Positions 35,317 through 44,729 of a stretch of 64,000 nt of DNA are shown piece by piece. Under the pieces are notes generated by a model that worked only from the letters and a program-made list of their open reading frames with translations, had not been told where the DNA came from and made no database searches. The stretch covers positions 62,001 through 126,000 of the forward strand of contig JAPWDM010000069.1 in the NCBI GenBank assembly GCA_035578155.1, in the 5' to 3' direction. Origin of the DNA: Brachynemurus nebulosus. Its lineage: Eukaryota > Arthropoda > Insecta > Neuroptera > Myrmeleontidae. Position 1 is the stretch's first letter. Every line of letters starts with the position of its first letter. The position numbers and the translations under genes were made by a program.

Positions 35317-37459
35317 CAGTAGAACTCCAATTATCCGAACTCCGACTATCCGAATCGCCGATTATCCGAATCACAAAAAATTGTCGCGAAGCCAGTGTTT
35401 GCGCGTCAAGTCTTGACTTGACTTGTCTTAACTTGCCGTTGTGCCTACACTGACTTCCCCCCGCGTGTGTAGGCACAACGGCAAGTTAAGACAAGTTCCG
35501 GCGCATTGCAGTCACGGCGCACCTGTCATTGTTTGTTTTGATTAGCCAGTGTGTTATTGACCTTGCTCGAGGACGCTACTCTTTCGCTACGGCTTACTTT
35601 TGTTTGTGCGTGTACAATACTGTATTGTTTTTATACCATGGCTTCGAAAAGAAAACGTGTTGTGCTATCGTTAGCGGACAAACTGAAAATTATAGAGCAA
35701 CTCGATAAAGGTGTAACGGGTAAGAAGTTGTCTGAGATTTATGGTGTTGGACAAGCAACAATTTCTGACATTAAAAACAGTAAGTCAACACTTTTAAACT
35801 TTGTTTCGGTGCTTGAAAATGAAGATGGAAGTTCCTCCAGGAAAACAATGAAGACAGCAACCAACAAAAATTTGGAAGATGCCGTGTTTAAATGGTTTTT
35901 GCAGCAACGGTCTATGGGAAATCCGATTTCAGGTCCAATCCTTTGTGAAAAAGCCAAAATCTTAGCAGAAAAGCTTGGTTATTCATCTTTTAAGGCTAGT
36001 AACGGCTGGCTAAGGAATTTTAAATTCAGGCATGGTGTACGCGAATTAGATTTGGCTGGTGAGAAGCTTTCAGCAGACTCTGCAGCTGCTGAAAATTTTA
36101 TTGAAAAATTTAAAACTGCATCAGAATCCTATGATCCGGAGTTTGTTTATAATGCCGATGAAACTGGCCTTGTTTGGAAAGCATTACCAAAAACCACTTT
36201 GGCTTCTAAAAGAGAATCTAGTGCCCCTGGACATAAGGTCTGTAAAGAACGTGTTACAGTGCTTAACTGTGCCAACTCCACTGGAAATCATAAACTGCCA
36301 CTTCTTTTGATAGGAAAATCAAGAAATCCAAGAGCATTTAAAAACGTAAAAAAACTTCCACTCTTCTACAAAAGTCAACCCAAGGCCTGGATGACTGCAG
36401 CTTTGTTTACCGAATGGTATGATGAAGTGTTTATTCCTGAAGTGAAAAAGCACCAAAAATCGGTGGGAAAAGAAGGCAGTAAGGTGCTTTTAATTGTTGA
36501 TAACGCACCCACTCATCCTACAGCAGAACTGTTGGAAAGAGAGAATGGGCAGTTTAAAACGACGTTTTTGCCTCCCAATGTTACAAGTTTGCTGCAACCC
36601 ATGGACCAGTCTGTTATTGAAACAATGAAGCGCCATTACAGAAGGCAACTGCTGAGAAAACTGCTGATCGAAGGTGCTGAAGATGAAGAATTGGTTTTGG
36701 CAAATCATAGCAAAATAAATTTAAAGGACTGCTGTTACATGGTAGCGGAAGCTTGGAGTTTGGTTACGGCAGTGACGCTAAGACGTGCGTGGAATAAACT
36801 GAAAGGCCTACCGTCTGAGAAGAACAAAAAAAAAGAATCTGAAGAAAATGAGAAACAAGAATATGGAGAGGATGATGATGATAAAGATGCGTTGTCACTA
36901 GAGGAAATAAGAAAAATGATTGTAAAAATTCCTGGTTGTACAGAAGTAAGTGCTGAAGATGTAGGAGAGTGGATGGCTTGTGACACGTCTGACCCTGGTT
37001 TTCAAATTCTCAATGACGATGAAATTGTTGTAAGTGTGAGAGAAGATGTTGAAGTGGAAGTGGAAGAAGAACTTTCTGCTGATGTTGAAGTAGACGCTGG
37101 ACCATCAGCTAGTGAAGCATTTGCCGGCCTCGAGACTGCTTTGAAGTGGATGGAGCGTCAGCCCGAGTGTGACCACTTGCAACTGCTCACCGTCAAGCGA
37201 ATGCGTGACCTGGCTGCCCGAAAACGGTTGAAGACCGCAAAACAGCTTACATTGACGGAGATGTTTAAAAAATAATGATTTTTATTTCATTTAATTCAAA
37301 TTCAAATTCATTTAATTCAATAAAAAAATAGTGCAATATCAAAACGTAGCTTTTATTCTCTCCAATGGCAATTTTTAAAAAAAAAATCCGATTATCCGAA
37401 TATTTGATTATCCGAATGGGTCCCGGTCCCCATTAATTCGGATAATTGGAGTTCTACTG
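35317..37459 (+). mobile_element. Intact Tigger (pogo-type) transposon
   Basis: Terminal inverted repeats begin CAGTAGAACTCCAATTATCC and are perfect over the first 23 bases (the right end reads GGATAATTGGAGTTCTACTG). Flanking TA dinucleotides lie at 35315-35316 and 37460-37461. TTATCCGAAT-type repeats recur inside each end (35339, 35359, 37387, 37406). The length is 2143 bp with one uninterrupted transposase. Confidence 0.95.
35638..37275 (+). CDS. Tigger transposase, intact
   Basis: 545 residues. I chose the ATG at 35638 (MASKRKRVVLS), which has a good context and matches the usual Tigger start; an in-frame ATG at 35551 would add 29 hydrophobic, unrelated residues. Domains: N-terminal CENP-B/psq-type helix-turn-helix (DKLKIIEQLDKG, YGVGQATISDIK), a second CENP-B helix-turn-helix (residues about 75-140, ending NGWLRNFKFRHGV), then the DDE core: D in YNADETGLVWK, D in LLIVDNAPTHP and D in LLQPMDQSVIE. 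An acidic C-terminal region follows. No stop or frameshift is present. Function: cut-and-paste transposition into TA sites in the nucleus. Confidence 0.95.
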   Translation: MASKRKRVVLSLADKLKIIEQLDKGVTGKKLSEIYGVGQATISDIKNSKSTLLNFVSVLENEDGSSSRKTMKTATNKNLEDAVFKWFLQQRSMGNPISGPILCEKAKILAEKLGYSSFKASNGWLRNFKFRHGVRELDLAGEKLSADSAAAENFIEKFKTASESYDPEFVYNADETGLVWKALPKTTLASKRESSAPGHKVCKERVTVLNCANSTGNHKLPLLLIGKSRNPRAFKNVKKLPLFYKSQPKAWMTAALFTEWYDEVFIPEVKKHQKSVGKEGSKVLLIVDNAPTHPTAELLERENGQFKTTFLPPNVTSLLQPMDQSVIETMKRHYRRQLLRKLLIEGAEDEELVLANHSKINLKDCCYMVAEAWSLVTAVTLRRAWNKLKGLPSEKNKKKESEENEKQEYGEDDDDKDALSLEEIRKMIVKIPGCTEVSAEDVGEWMACDTSDPGFQILNDDEIVVSVREDVEVEVEEELSADVEVDAGPSASEAFAGLETALKWMERQPECDHLQLLTVKRMRDLAARKRLKTAKQLTLTEMFKK

Positions 37460-37469
37460 TATGTGATAA

Positions 37470-38030
37470 TTCTATTACTTTCTCTAAGAAAATATTTACT
37501 ATTGAAATAACTAGAAAAAAACACAAAGAAACTAGTGGATTGTCAAATATAAAACAGACTGCGAATGTGTGTACAGAATAAAATTGTGTGAAACATCGTA
37601 GTTCTGATTTAAGTTTTACTGTTAAATTACAGTAAAGAGACTTGTTTTATGGGAGAATATTCTACTAAATTATAGGAAAATATCTTAGTTTTTATAAGTT
37701 CTGATAAAAAAGACGTTGTACCTACGATGTAAATAGAATGTTGTTTTATTTAAAACCTATTGAAAGAATAATAAACTGTTGCAAAAGTGTCTAATTGTTA
37801 GTGTTCCTGCTGCAAAAGTGGCTAATTGTTAATGTTATTGTTGCAAGAGTAGCTAATTACAAAATCAACCGTTTCAAAACCATCTAATTAAAGCAAACTG
37901 CTGCAAAAGTAGTTAATTATAATTTTTAATCGTTATTTACTAATTATTGATGAATGGTATTGTTATTATTTTTTTTTATAAAACATATGGTTTTTCCTAA
38001 AAATTTAATGGTAAAAACCACATCAAAATC
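37470..38030. repeat. Non-coding region with repeated 19-bp motif
   Basis: Five imperfect copies of a TGCAAAAGTRGCTAATT-like motif occur between 37780 and 37920, spaced about 30 bp apart. Two more lie left of the Tigger element, near 35128 and 35196, in the same orientation. They may be subterminal transposase-binding repeats of an older element into which Tigger inserted. Confidence 0.5.
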
Positions 38031-38037
38031 ATTATTA

Positions 38038-38742
38038 TTAGTGAGAAAACAGTGTATACATTTTTGTATACAAATGTATGCTTCTTATAAATATAATTCT
38101 GTTATGTAAAACGTGTATACAGTGTATATACGATTTTTCACTTAAAGCGTATAGTTTTTCGTATCCCTTTATTTTTCCTTCTAACACTGTTATTTCTGAT
38201 TTTCCCCGTTCGTTTGCCGATATTTTACCTTCGTTTGCCAATTTTTCCCCTTCGTTTGCCGACTTTTCAATTTCAGTCATATCCAAAGAAAAATCGGAAG
38301 TACTAGAGTCACTACAAGTCGCTGAAGAAACCGATTTTTCGAAGGTTTCAGGTGTTACGGTTTCACTTGCTATTCGCACTTTTGGTGCAAGTCTTTTAAA
38401 CTTTGCCTCTTTGAATGAAAATATGGTGGGAATTGCATTCCATTTTAATTTCTTCTTACCATCAACCCTCTTCAGCTCCCATTGATCTATATAAAAATGC
38501 GTCTAAAAATAAGAAAAAAGTATCATCTGCTAATATTAAGATAATATTGAAAACATTCATTTTATAACTAGCATAAAATAAGTGCTTACTTCACACAAAA
38601 AACTATAATTTGTTGACTTCCAATCCATCCGACGAACTTTAGCAGCCCATTCGGCTCTTCTTTGTTTATCCCGATGAAAAACAAACATTTTATAACCTTT
38701 TTTGGTACTGTTGGAACAACCAAAAGCACTACAACCCGGCAT
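38038..38742 (-). pseudogene. THAP-domain protein, two exons (P-element-like)
   Basis: Exon 1 (38590-38742, MPGCSAFGCS) contains the first two cysteines, the basic FVFHRDKQRRAEWAAKVRR segment and W, ending S-F-L-C-E at a GTAAGC donor. The intron is 38503-38589, with a TTTTTAG acceptor. Exon 2 (from 38502) starts THFYIDQW and includes KLKWNAIPTIFSF, completing the C2CH THAP zinc finger with its C-terminal PTIF-type motif. It then runs through a degenerate repeat of EKSANEGE-like units to a stop at 38038. THAP domains bind DNA in P-element transposases and THAP proteins. The transposase core does not follow in frame. Confidence 0.7.
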
Positions 38743-38919
38743 TGTTTTATTAAATATTGTTAAAAATAAAATTAAAAAAATTAGTTTTTGTTGTATTAAT
38801 ATTGGCATTTTATTTTTGAAACTTAAATAAAATCACAGAAGTTAAAAATTATTAAAAAATATATGCCGGATACGTTGCTTGGCACTACTATATTGTTTCA
38901 TAAATTGTATTGACCTATA

Positions 38920-39324
38920 TTTAAAGACCAGATTGTAGGTGACGAACTGTATGACACAATGCCACTTTTATCACAAATTAGAAATAGGGGGCCTTTTAAA
39001 ATCCCATCAAAAGATGTTATTTTTATATGTAGAATCTCAGAAAAAATTCTGAGAGAATACAATAATGAATTACTTAAAAAAAATATTAAAAGTACTATTA
39101 AAAATAAAATATACCAAAAAATTGGTATTGCTTCTGACAATAAAATAATGGATGACCATATGTCTATTCAAAACTTTTTTGATAACCATCATTATCAATT
39201 ATGTAATTGGATTATTGAGGTTTACCTAAACACTCGATTTTTCTATGAAGCGAAAAAAAAGTCTATTAAAGAAAATTATATTCGGCAAAAATATAATAAA
39301 CTTGTATTATTTTCTAACCAATAA
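38920..39324 (+). pseudogene. P-element-like transposase, C-terminal fragment
   Basis: The frame reads FKDQIVGDELYDTMPLLSQI, then RNRGPFKIPSKDVIFICRIS, and a lysine-rich tail ending at 39324. The RG-x-[FW]-x-x-P-S-x-x-V block followed by a helical C-terminus fits the end of P-element/THAP9-type transposases. It is on the opposite strand to the THAP fragment 180 bp away, so the element is internally rearranged. There is no sign of the catalytic middle part. Confidence 0.55.
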
Positions 39325-40385
39325 TTATACCATCCATATAAGATGTAAATATAAAATATAAATGAATAATTATTTCTACAATTCATATAAATTGTTGTTT
39401 CGGTGTGATTTTTAATAATTTAGTTATATGTAGCTTTTACTCATATCTTTTTAATGATAATGTTAAATAAGTTGACCCAAAATAAATAGGAAGCTAGGGT
39501 AAATAAAAAAATATGGTAATACATACATTTTCAAAAATATGAACAGTAAACATTAATAAAATGAAGAAATTATATTTAGGTAAAAAATTAAAAAATTTTG
39601 AATAAATTAAATAAAGATAATTTTCAAGTAACTATAGAAAAAAATACTTTTATATTTTTATTTACAACGTTTGACATACAGATTTTTAAACTTTTAAATT
39701 TTATTAAATAAAAAAAAAATTTTGCACATCAAATTTTTTAAACTTATATCAGTTTAAAGTACGTGCAAAATTTATATATTGAAGCCACTAATTGAAGTAT
39801 CTGCGCAAAACAACTCAAGTGCCTTTACCAGATATCTATCCGTTTCACTTCATCCGAACCACTGCCTCTTATAGGGATTGGCCCTATATACTAAATTATA
39901 TACATAGTAACTGGAACGAGAACGTAGGTGGCTATAACGACAAAATTCCGAGCTTCGATGTTAGAGTAGGGTAGATGCGAATCGTGGACTTCTCTCTTTG
40001 TCGAGTTTTCGGAAAAAATATACAAGTTGTTAATTAAATCGGGCTATATGGGAAAAAACTATTTTAAAAGCAGAATAATTAATGCAGGTTTTAAACATTT
40101 TGTTCCTTTCATATCGACAAAAGAACATTTGCTTTGCTAGGAGACAAAGCTAGTATCAGGCAAAAGCTAACAAAAACAATATTGTTTTATCATGTATAAA
40201 ACCTGTCTGTGTATTATATTACATAAAAATAAATTTTGTTACTATTATTGTTTATTATTTAGTACCGTAAATCAGTTATTTAAATTTAGAAGCTGTAAAG
40301 TTTCCAGAATTTATAAATTATAGTGAATTTTTTCTCGCTATTAATATTAGTTTTAAATTCCATCCTTTTTATAACCGTCGTGTCC
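39325..40385. other. AT-rich non-coding sequence
   Basis: I see no gene, RNA or clear repeat between the P-element remnant and the left end of the viral element. Confidence 0.4.
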
Positions 40386-40600
40386 GCGGTAGTATACTTA
40401 GTACGTACTCTTACAAAAACATGCAATTTTTCATACATCTTTTTTTGGCATGAAGTATACTCTATACGTACCTAAATAAAAAACGTTTAAAAAATGGATG
40501 TTTTTTGTATGCATACGTATAGAGTACCCAACACAAAAAATGTTTGAAAAAAATATATATTTTTTGTGCGTGTACGTATATAGTAGCATTTCCCCCACTA
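40386..40600. repeat. Left terminal inverted repeat, diverged
   Basis: It contains repeated TATACGTAC motifs (40451-40470, 40511-40530, 40571-40582) and a TTTTTT/AAAAAATGTTTGAAAAAA block. The reverse complement matches 58470-58720 (shared TTTTTTCAAACATTTTTT and ATACGTAC in the same order). The two central TATACGTA motifs also face each other, making a local palindrome. Confidence 0.6.
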
Positions 40601-40616
40601 CTAAAAATTGCGTTAG

Positions 40617-40654
40617 TATAAAAGTCGAGACATTTGAATGCAGAGTATCAGTTT
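40617..40654 (+). promoter_or_regulatory. Core promoter (TATA and initiator)
   Basis: TATAAAAG at 40617-40624 and an arthropod-type initiator TCAGTT near 40649, about 30 bp apart, lie directly upstream of the first rightward viral gene. Confidence 0.6.
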
Positions 40655-40704
40655 TTAATTTTTTGTATTTGCTGTTATTTCCGTTGTCGGTGTTATAGAG
40701 AATA

Positions 40705-41029
40705 ATGTTTTCTAAAAAAATTTAACAATATCAATAAACAGTGCAGTAAACAGTTTGAGAATTTAGAGAAATTAATTGTTGGGGAGAGATATAAAATTCT
40801 CGATATACGGAAAGTCAAAACGAAATTTGGTGATCGGTGGGTCGTGGAACTGGAGAATTTTATGGTCACACTACCTGCACGTTTCCAGAGAAATCTGACT
40901 GAAGACGATGTGGCGGAGGAGAAAAAAAACGGTGAATTCAACTTTTTAATCTGCGGCGGTAGAAAGTATAATACATATGTATTTATTAGAAATCGAATAA
41001 TGGAAGCTATTCAACAGCTTTTCGAATAG
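40705..41029 (+). pseudogene. Viral small protein, OB-fold-like (possible ssDNA-binding)
   Basis: After an ATG at 40705 a frameshift in an A-run leads into an open frame. It reads ERYKILDIRKVKTKFGDRWV, ELENFMVTLPARFQRNL and ICGGRKYNTYVF, ending at 41029. Similar short proteins (K-T-K-F/Y-G, then L-P-x-R) occur in arthropod Polintons, as far as I recall. The alternating beta pattern suggests an OB fold, so a single-stranded-DNA-binding role is a guess. The last codons abut the duplicated PLA2 segment. Confidence 0.5.
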
Positions 41030-41480
41030 CACCACCCAATGTTATTGTTTTCTTACTCTTCTTTTTAGATCGTGATCGCTTCCGTCGGTGTTTAAGTAGT
41101 CCCATACCTAATTTTGTTTTAGCCTTCCTTGCGTTTGTAACTAAATAAGCCGCTGCTTTTTCACCTAAACTGCTGTTGTTTGTTTTTACTCGACTCCAAG
41201 CCACCTCGGCTAATTGTCTATCGGCGCGATGTCTGTGTGCTAAATCGGAATTTCGCGAATACTGAATATCATGCACTTTACACGCCTCGTCAAGCTCGTT
41301 TATTCCCGGATCGTTACGTGCCAACCTTTTTGTTAATTTAGTACCGGGTCCGCAATATCTGTAGCCTGGTATATGTAATTCAACAGGTAAATTATTAATT
41401 AATGAATTTACAATACCCGCACCACCTTTCGCTTTGACTGTTGAATGACAACTGTTTGTTCTATTGTTGTAAGTGAGCAT
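41019..41480 (-). pseudogene. Duplicated PLA2 domain of the viral core protein
   Basis: It is an almost exact copy (a handful of substitutions over 460 bp) of the first 150 codons of the gene at 44730-45563, from its ATG to GGAIRKA. It carries the PLA2 calcium loop YCGPGTKL and the catalytic HD in ACKVHDIQYS, then the basic KHRRKRSRSKKK region. It stops a few codons after the duplication ends, so it would be a stand-alone PLA2 without the hydrophobic C-terminal part. The left junction falls at a shared GCTTTTCGAATAG sequence, the end of the neighbouring gene. Confidence 0.85.
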
Positions 41481-41499
41481 TCTGTGTGTAAAAATTAAA

Positions 41500-42039
41500 C
41501 TTTATAGTCAATATCTTTTACGAGCGATACGTGACAGTCAACTGGACATCGTCGAATATTTTTTAAGCCAACATCCAGAACTAATCAATAATGACATCGA
41601 TCCGCTGGTGTATAGTTTCGAACATGGCGTTCAACCGGCTATCCTCAAATATTTAATTAAAATTAAAAAATGGTATATGCAGCAACTTTCTAATAAAATT
41701 AAAAAAGATTTTTCTTGGGAATCGCAATTTTTAACCGAATCGTTGGACAAATATTGTATGGACAAATGTACAATTCAAATACTTAAAAAATGTACGTATG
41801 CGGCAATGTAATATGCAAAATTTGATTCGTTAAATTTATTAATTGGTGCTATGAAAGAAGAGGGATTTAATTTCCCTTTGGATCAAGATGATAACGAGCA
41901 TAAACCACTAATAAAATGGATTCAGGACAACATCGAAAAAGGTGAAAAGAACTCTCCGGTTGGAATGGAAGATACACCATGCTGTGGCCCATCAGCGTCA
42001 ACAAAATTATTTGATTATATAGCTGTAAATTATGTATAA
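41500..42039 (+). pseudogene. Viral ankyrin-repeat-like protein
   Basis: The frame reads YLLRAIRDSQLDIVEYFLSQ and later LKYLIKIKKWYMQQL, which looks like one to two ankyrin-type helices. A stop at 41809-41811 is followed in the same frame by a tail (LINNL-like helices, then PCCGPSASTKLFDY) to 42039. No start codon is evident; the N-terminus may have been lost where the PLA2 copy was inserted. A similar ankyrin-like ORF is at 56228-56698. Role unknown. Confidence 0.45.
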
Positions 42040-42104
42040 TGAATGGGATATTAAATAAAAAAACATTTATTTTTCGAAAAAATTTGTTTTATTTCCTTTT
42101 TTAT

Positions 42105-43290
42105 TTACAGTACATCTAAAATTATTTTAGTTACAATATTAGAAAGAGCTTGATAATTAATAATTCGATCATGAATAACTAGTAAATAGGCTTTTGTTTT
42201 AATTGGAAAAGGTTCGTTTGCTTCAAACTCTAATCGTAAATCAACTTGAGTTGACTTTAAAGCCTCACTTTGTTTAGAACAATCAATTACAATAAGCGGA
42301 GCATTATTTACATAACTATCTTTATCTAAAAGTGGTTCACAGCTGTTTTTATTGTAATAATATTTTTGAAAACGTGTATACATATCATAAAGCAAAGCAG
42401 TTTTATTAGTTGAAAAATTAGCGTTAACATTATCATACGGGTACGTTTCACCATTTAAATAAACTTTTACGTCTCTAATATCACAATGATCAAATTTTCT
42501 AGTATCTTTATCTTTTTGTTGGTGACGATCAGTTTGAAAAGCTAAAACAACCCATCTTGGTCGTTCGACGTTAAATGTTGTCTTAACAGCCCAGCTTTGC
42601 TTGTACGTGTGCTGTAGTTCGGGATATTCATACAAATCCCAACTACGAAAACTAATATTAAGCGGTGCGTCAGCATTTAAAATTTTTACTAAATTAAGTT
42701 TCACAAAATCAGCAACCTTAACGTGCGGCATTTTAAATTCTAATACATCTATTATAATTTTAACATCAGTTGTGGTTGAGCCTGTATTAAACATTACAGA
42801 ATTTAAAATACTGTTTAATCGAATTAAAATTAATTCTTGTCGTAAATTTATGATAATCTTATTAAAATCTTCAGCAAATCCCAACAGTATTTTTAACGGT
42901 AAACATACACAAAAATTACCATTGGCATCTGTAATACCCCGGTTTTCATTCCAACCCGCATTTGCCAGCACTTTATGTTCATTGTCGTATGATAGATATG
43001 TTTTCATAGTACTTGTTATACCAACATTCTTGATTCGATTAATTTCAACACCACTCAATTCATAACGGATTTCATCGAAAAGGAAAGCCGTTGCATTGTT
43101 GGTTAGTTTTACATCACTAACCGCCGCGCCGTATCGGTACTAGCATTTAGTAAACGTCCTTCCAGGTAAATAAAACTTGCATATGCCCAGGTGTAAATGT
43201 CCTGTTGCTGAATCGCAATGCGGATTTCGTCATTTAAATCATATTTGCTGGACGAATAAGATTTATAGGTGTGAAATACAAGTGAAATTA
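42105..43290 (-). pseudogene. Major capsid protein (Polinton/adintovirus type)
   Basis: The main frame, 42105-43058 (317 residues), is preceded in another frame by the N-terminal segment at about 43125-43290 (YDLNDEIRIAIQQQDIYTWA, FIYLEGRLL). A single frameshift near 43125 separates them. Typical blocks are FLFDEIRYELSGVEINRIKN, PLKILLGFAEDFNK, a central W-rich region, LIVIDCSKQSEALK and the C-terminal AYLLVIHDRIINY. By family this should fold as a double jelly roll and form the icosahedral shell. It is transcribed leftward as the last gene of the virion cluster. Confidence 0.8.
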
Positions 43291-43488
43291 CAAAGAAGTT
43301 TTCTTAGCTTTAGAATGCAGTAAATTTGTAGACGCTGCAGGCGACGAGCCAGTATTTTTTAACTTGAAGCCGAGTGATAGTAAAAATGCACGATTTTCAG
43401 GTGTTACTGCTGTAGATGTTAACGGTCTTAACGCTCGTGACTGACTGTTGGTAGATGTTGTATATCTATGATTAAATACTAATCCCAT
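43288..43488 (-). CDS. Small conserved ORF ahead of the capsid gene
   Basis: 66 residues, starting MGLVFNHRYT, rich in S and T, with a VTPENRAFLLSLGFKL segment. A similar L-T-x-x-N-x-x-F-L-x-S-L-G-F motif stands just before the capsid gene in related elements, as far as I recall. It overlaps the start of the capsid region by a few bases. Function unknown; a minor virion or core peptide is possible. Confidence 0.5.
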   Translation of the reverse strand: MGLVFNHRYTTSTNSQSRALRPLTSTAVTPENRAFLLSLGFKLKNTGSSPAASTNLLHSKAKKTSL

Positions 43489-43502
43489 TGTTGTTGCGGT
43501 TT

Positions 43503-44345
43503 TTATGTTTCAATTAAATGTAATCTAATTGTTATTTCCTCGTTTCGAAAATTTACCAAATCACCGTTTTGATCAACAATGCGCAAGGTGATATTGTCGA
43601 TTCGACTGACAGTCACCGGATAATAGATGTTTGTTGGTTCAATCACTATTTTATAGCCGGGCGGTACGTTTGGAAAAAATTGATAAATTCTATGATCCAA
43701 TCTACCGTTTATATATGAACCGGCAGTTATGCTACATGTAATGCGAATAGCATTAACTTTTAAAATATCAACTGTATGCTCTGAAATAGGCAATTTATCT
43801 GAAGCAAGTTTTTGTTTCGTAAAACCTAATAATGGTCCAATAGAATCGTTGCGTGTAAAGTCAATGCTTCTATTAAAATTTATTTCACTTTTCAGTGTAT
43901 TGTTATTTGCTTTAAGTGTTAGATTTAGATTTTTATCTCTTTTTGATAATTCTGAAGTTAAATAACGAGCGATATCGTTTAGTTCGTATGATCCCTCAGG
44001 TAATTCAATAAAATCGATTTTATCATCATCATCATCATCATCATCTCTGCTAGCAGTAGTAACTGAATCTGATTAATAAGAAGAATATGAACTTTTCTTA
44101 AAAATGTTCTCAATAAATTTGCTATCATCGATATAAGTTACATCATTTATATGTTTAAATGGTTGTTTATAGTAATAGAATTTGTTATTTTTACCCGCCT
44201 CGATGTTGGGTATAGAATTAAATGTTTCAATATCAATTAACCCTAAAGCATAATTTTTATTTGGATTTAATTCGATAGAAGGGAAAAAATCTGCACTAAT
44301 ATTTGAATTACGCGATATAAATGTAAATGTTCTTGATGACGACAT
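43503..44345 (-). pseudogene. Minor capsid (penton-like) protein
   Basis: One frame of about 280 codons from ATG 44345 (MSSSRTFTFI) to 43503 is broken by a single TAA at 44073-44075. The N-terminal half contains YALGLIDIETFNSIPNI. An aspartate run follows (from a TCA/ATC repeat), then ELPEGSYELNDIARYL, the GPLLGF motif, and INGRLDHRIYQFFPNVPPGY with a final TIRLHL. This pattern is typical of the single-jelly-roll penton protein of Polintons/adintoviruses. Confidence 0.8.
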
Positions 44346-44383
44346 TTTTACTACTAAACAATTAAACAGTTTGATTAGCTAGT

Positions 44384-44727
44384 CTATAAAAATTTCAAGC
44401 ACAATTGACCACAAATTGTCTGATTGTAAGTTTGATCTTGATTATAATTATATCTTATTTGCACATTAGGACCAAAATAACCAGTAATTCAATTGGTGGT
44501 TGTAAATTTCCAAAACTATCATAATAATGCACAATGTTTTTATCTTTTTTATATGTCACCCAATGTGTACCGTTGTTACGATTACTATCTAAATTTACAA
44601 TTGCCGATTCGCGAATCCAAGGTTTATTCGGTAAAGTGTCTCGCATATAAACATTTCTAAAATTTGATATTTTTAATATTTTTGCATACTCACGTAGCTC
44701 AATATTAGATAATGGTCTACGTAGTAT
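44384..44727 (-). pseudogene. Adenain-like cysteine protease
   Basis: It begins right after the PLA2 gene stop (LRRPLSNIELREYAKIL). Then come IPNF-like and WIRESAIVNLD segments, the catalytic histidine in GTHWVTYKK, the acidic residue in YYDSFG and, after a frameshift near 44495, the catalytic cysteine region TICGQLCLKFL. The start codon position holds ATA. Adenovirus-type proteases mature capsid and core precursors. At about 114 codons it is of the short Polinton type. Confidence 0.78.
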
Positions 44728-44729
44728 GC

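Noticed and set aside
35551..35637. Longer N-terminus for the Tigger transposase
   Set aside because: The extra 29 residues are hydrophobic and unrelated to the family; the ATG at 35638 gives the normal start.
39792..39974. 60-residue ORF
   Set aside because: Isolated, no motifs, no supporting context.
42601..43065. Rightward 154-residue ORF
   Set aside because: Antisense shadow of the major capsid gene.
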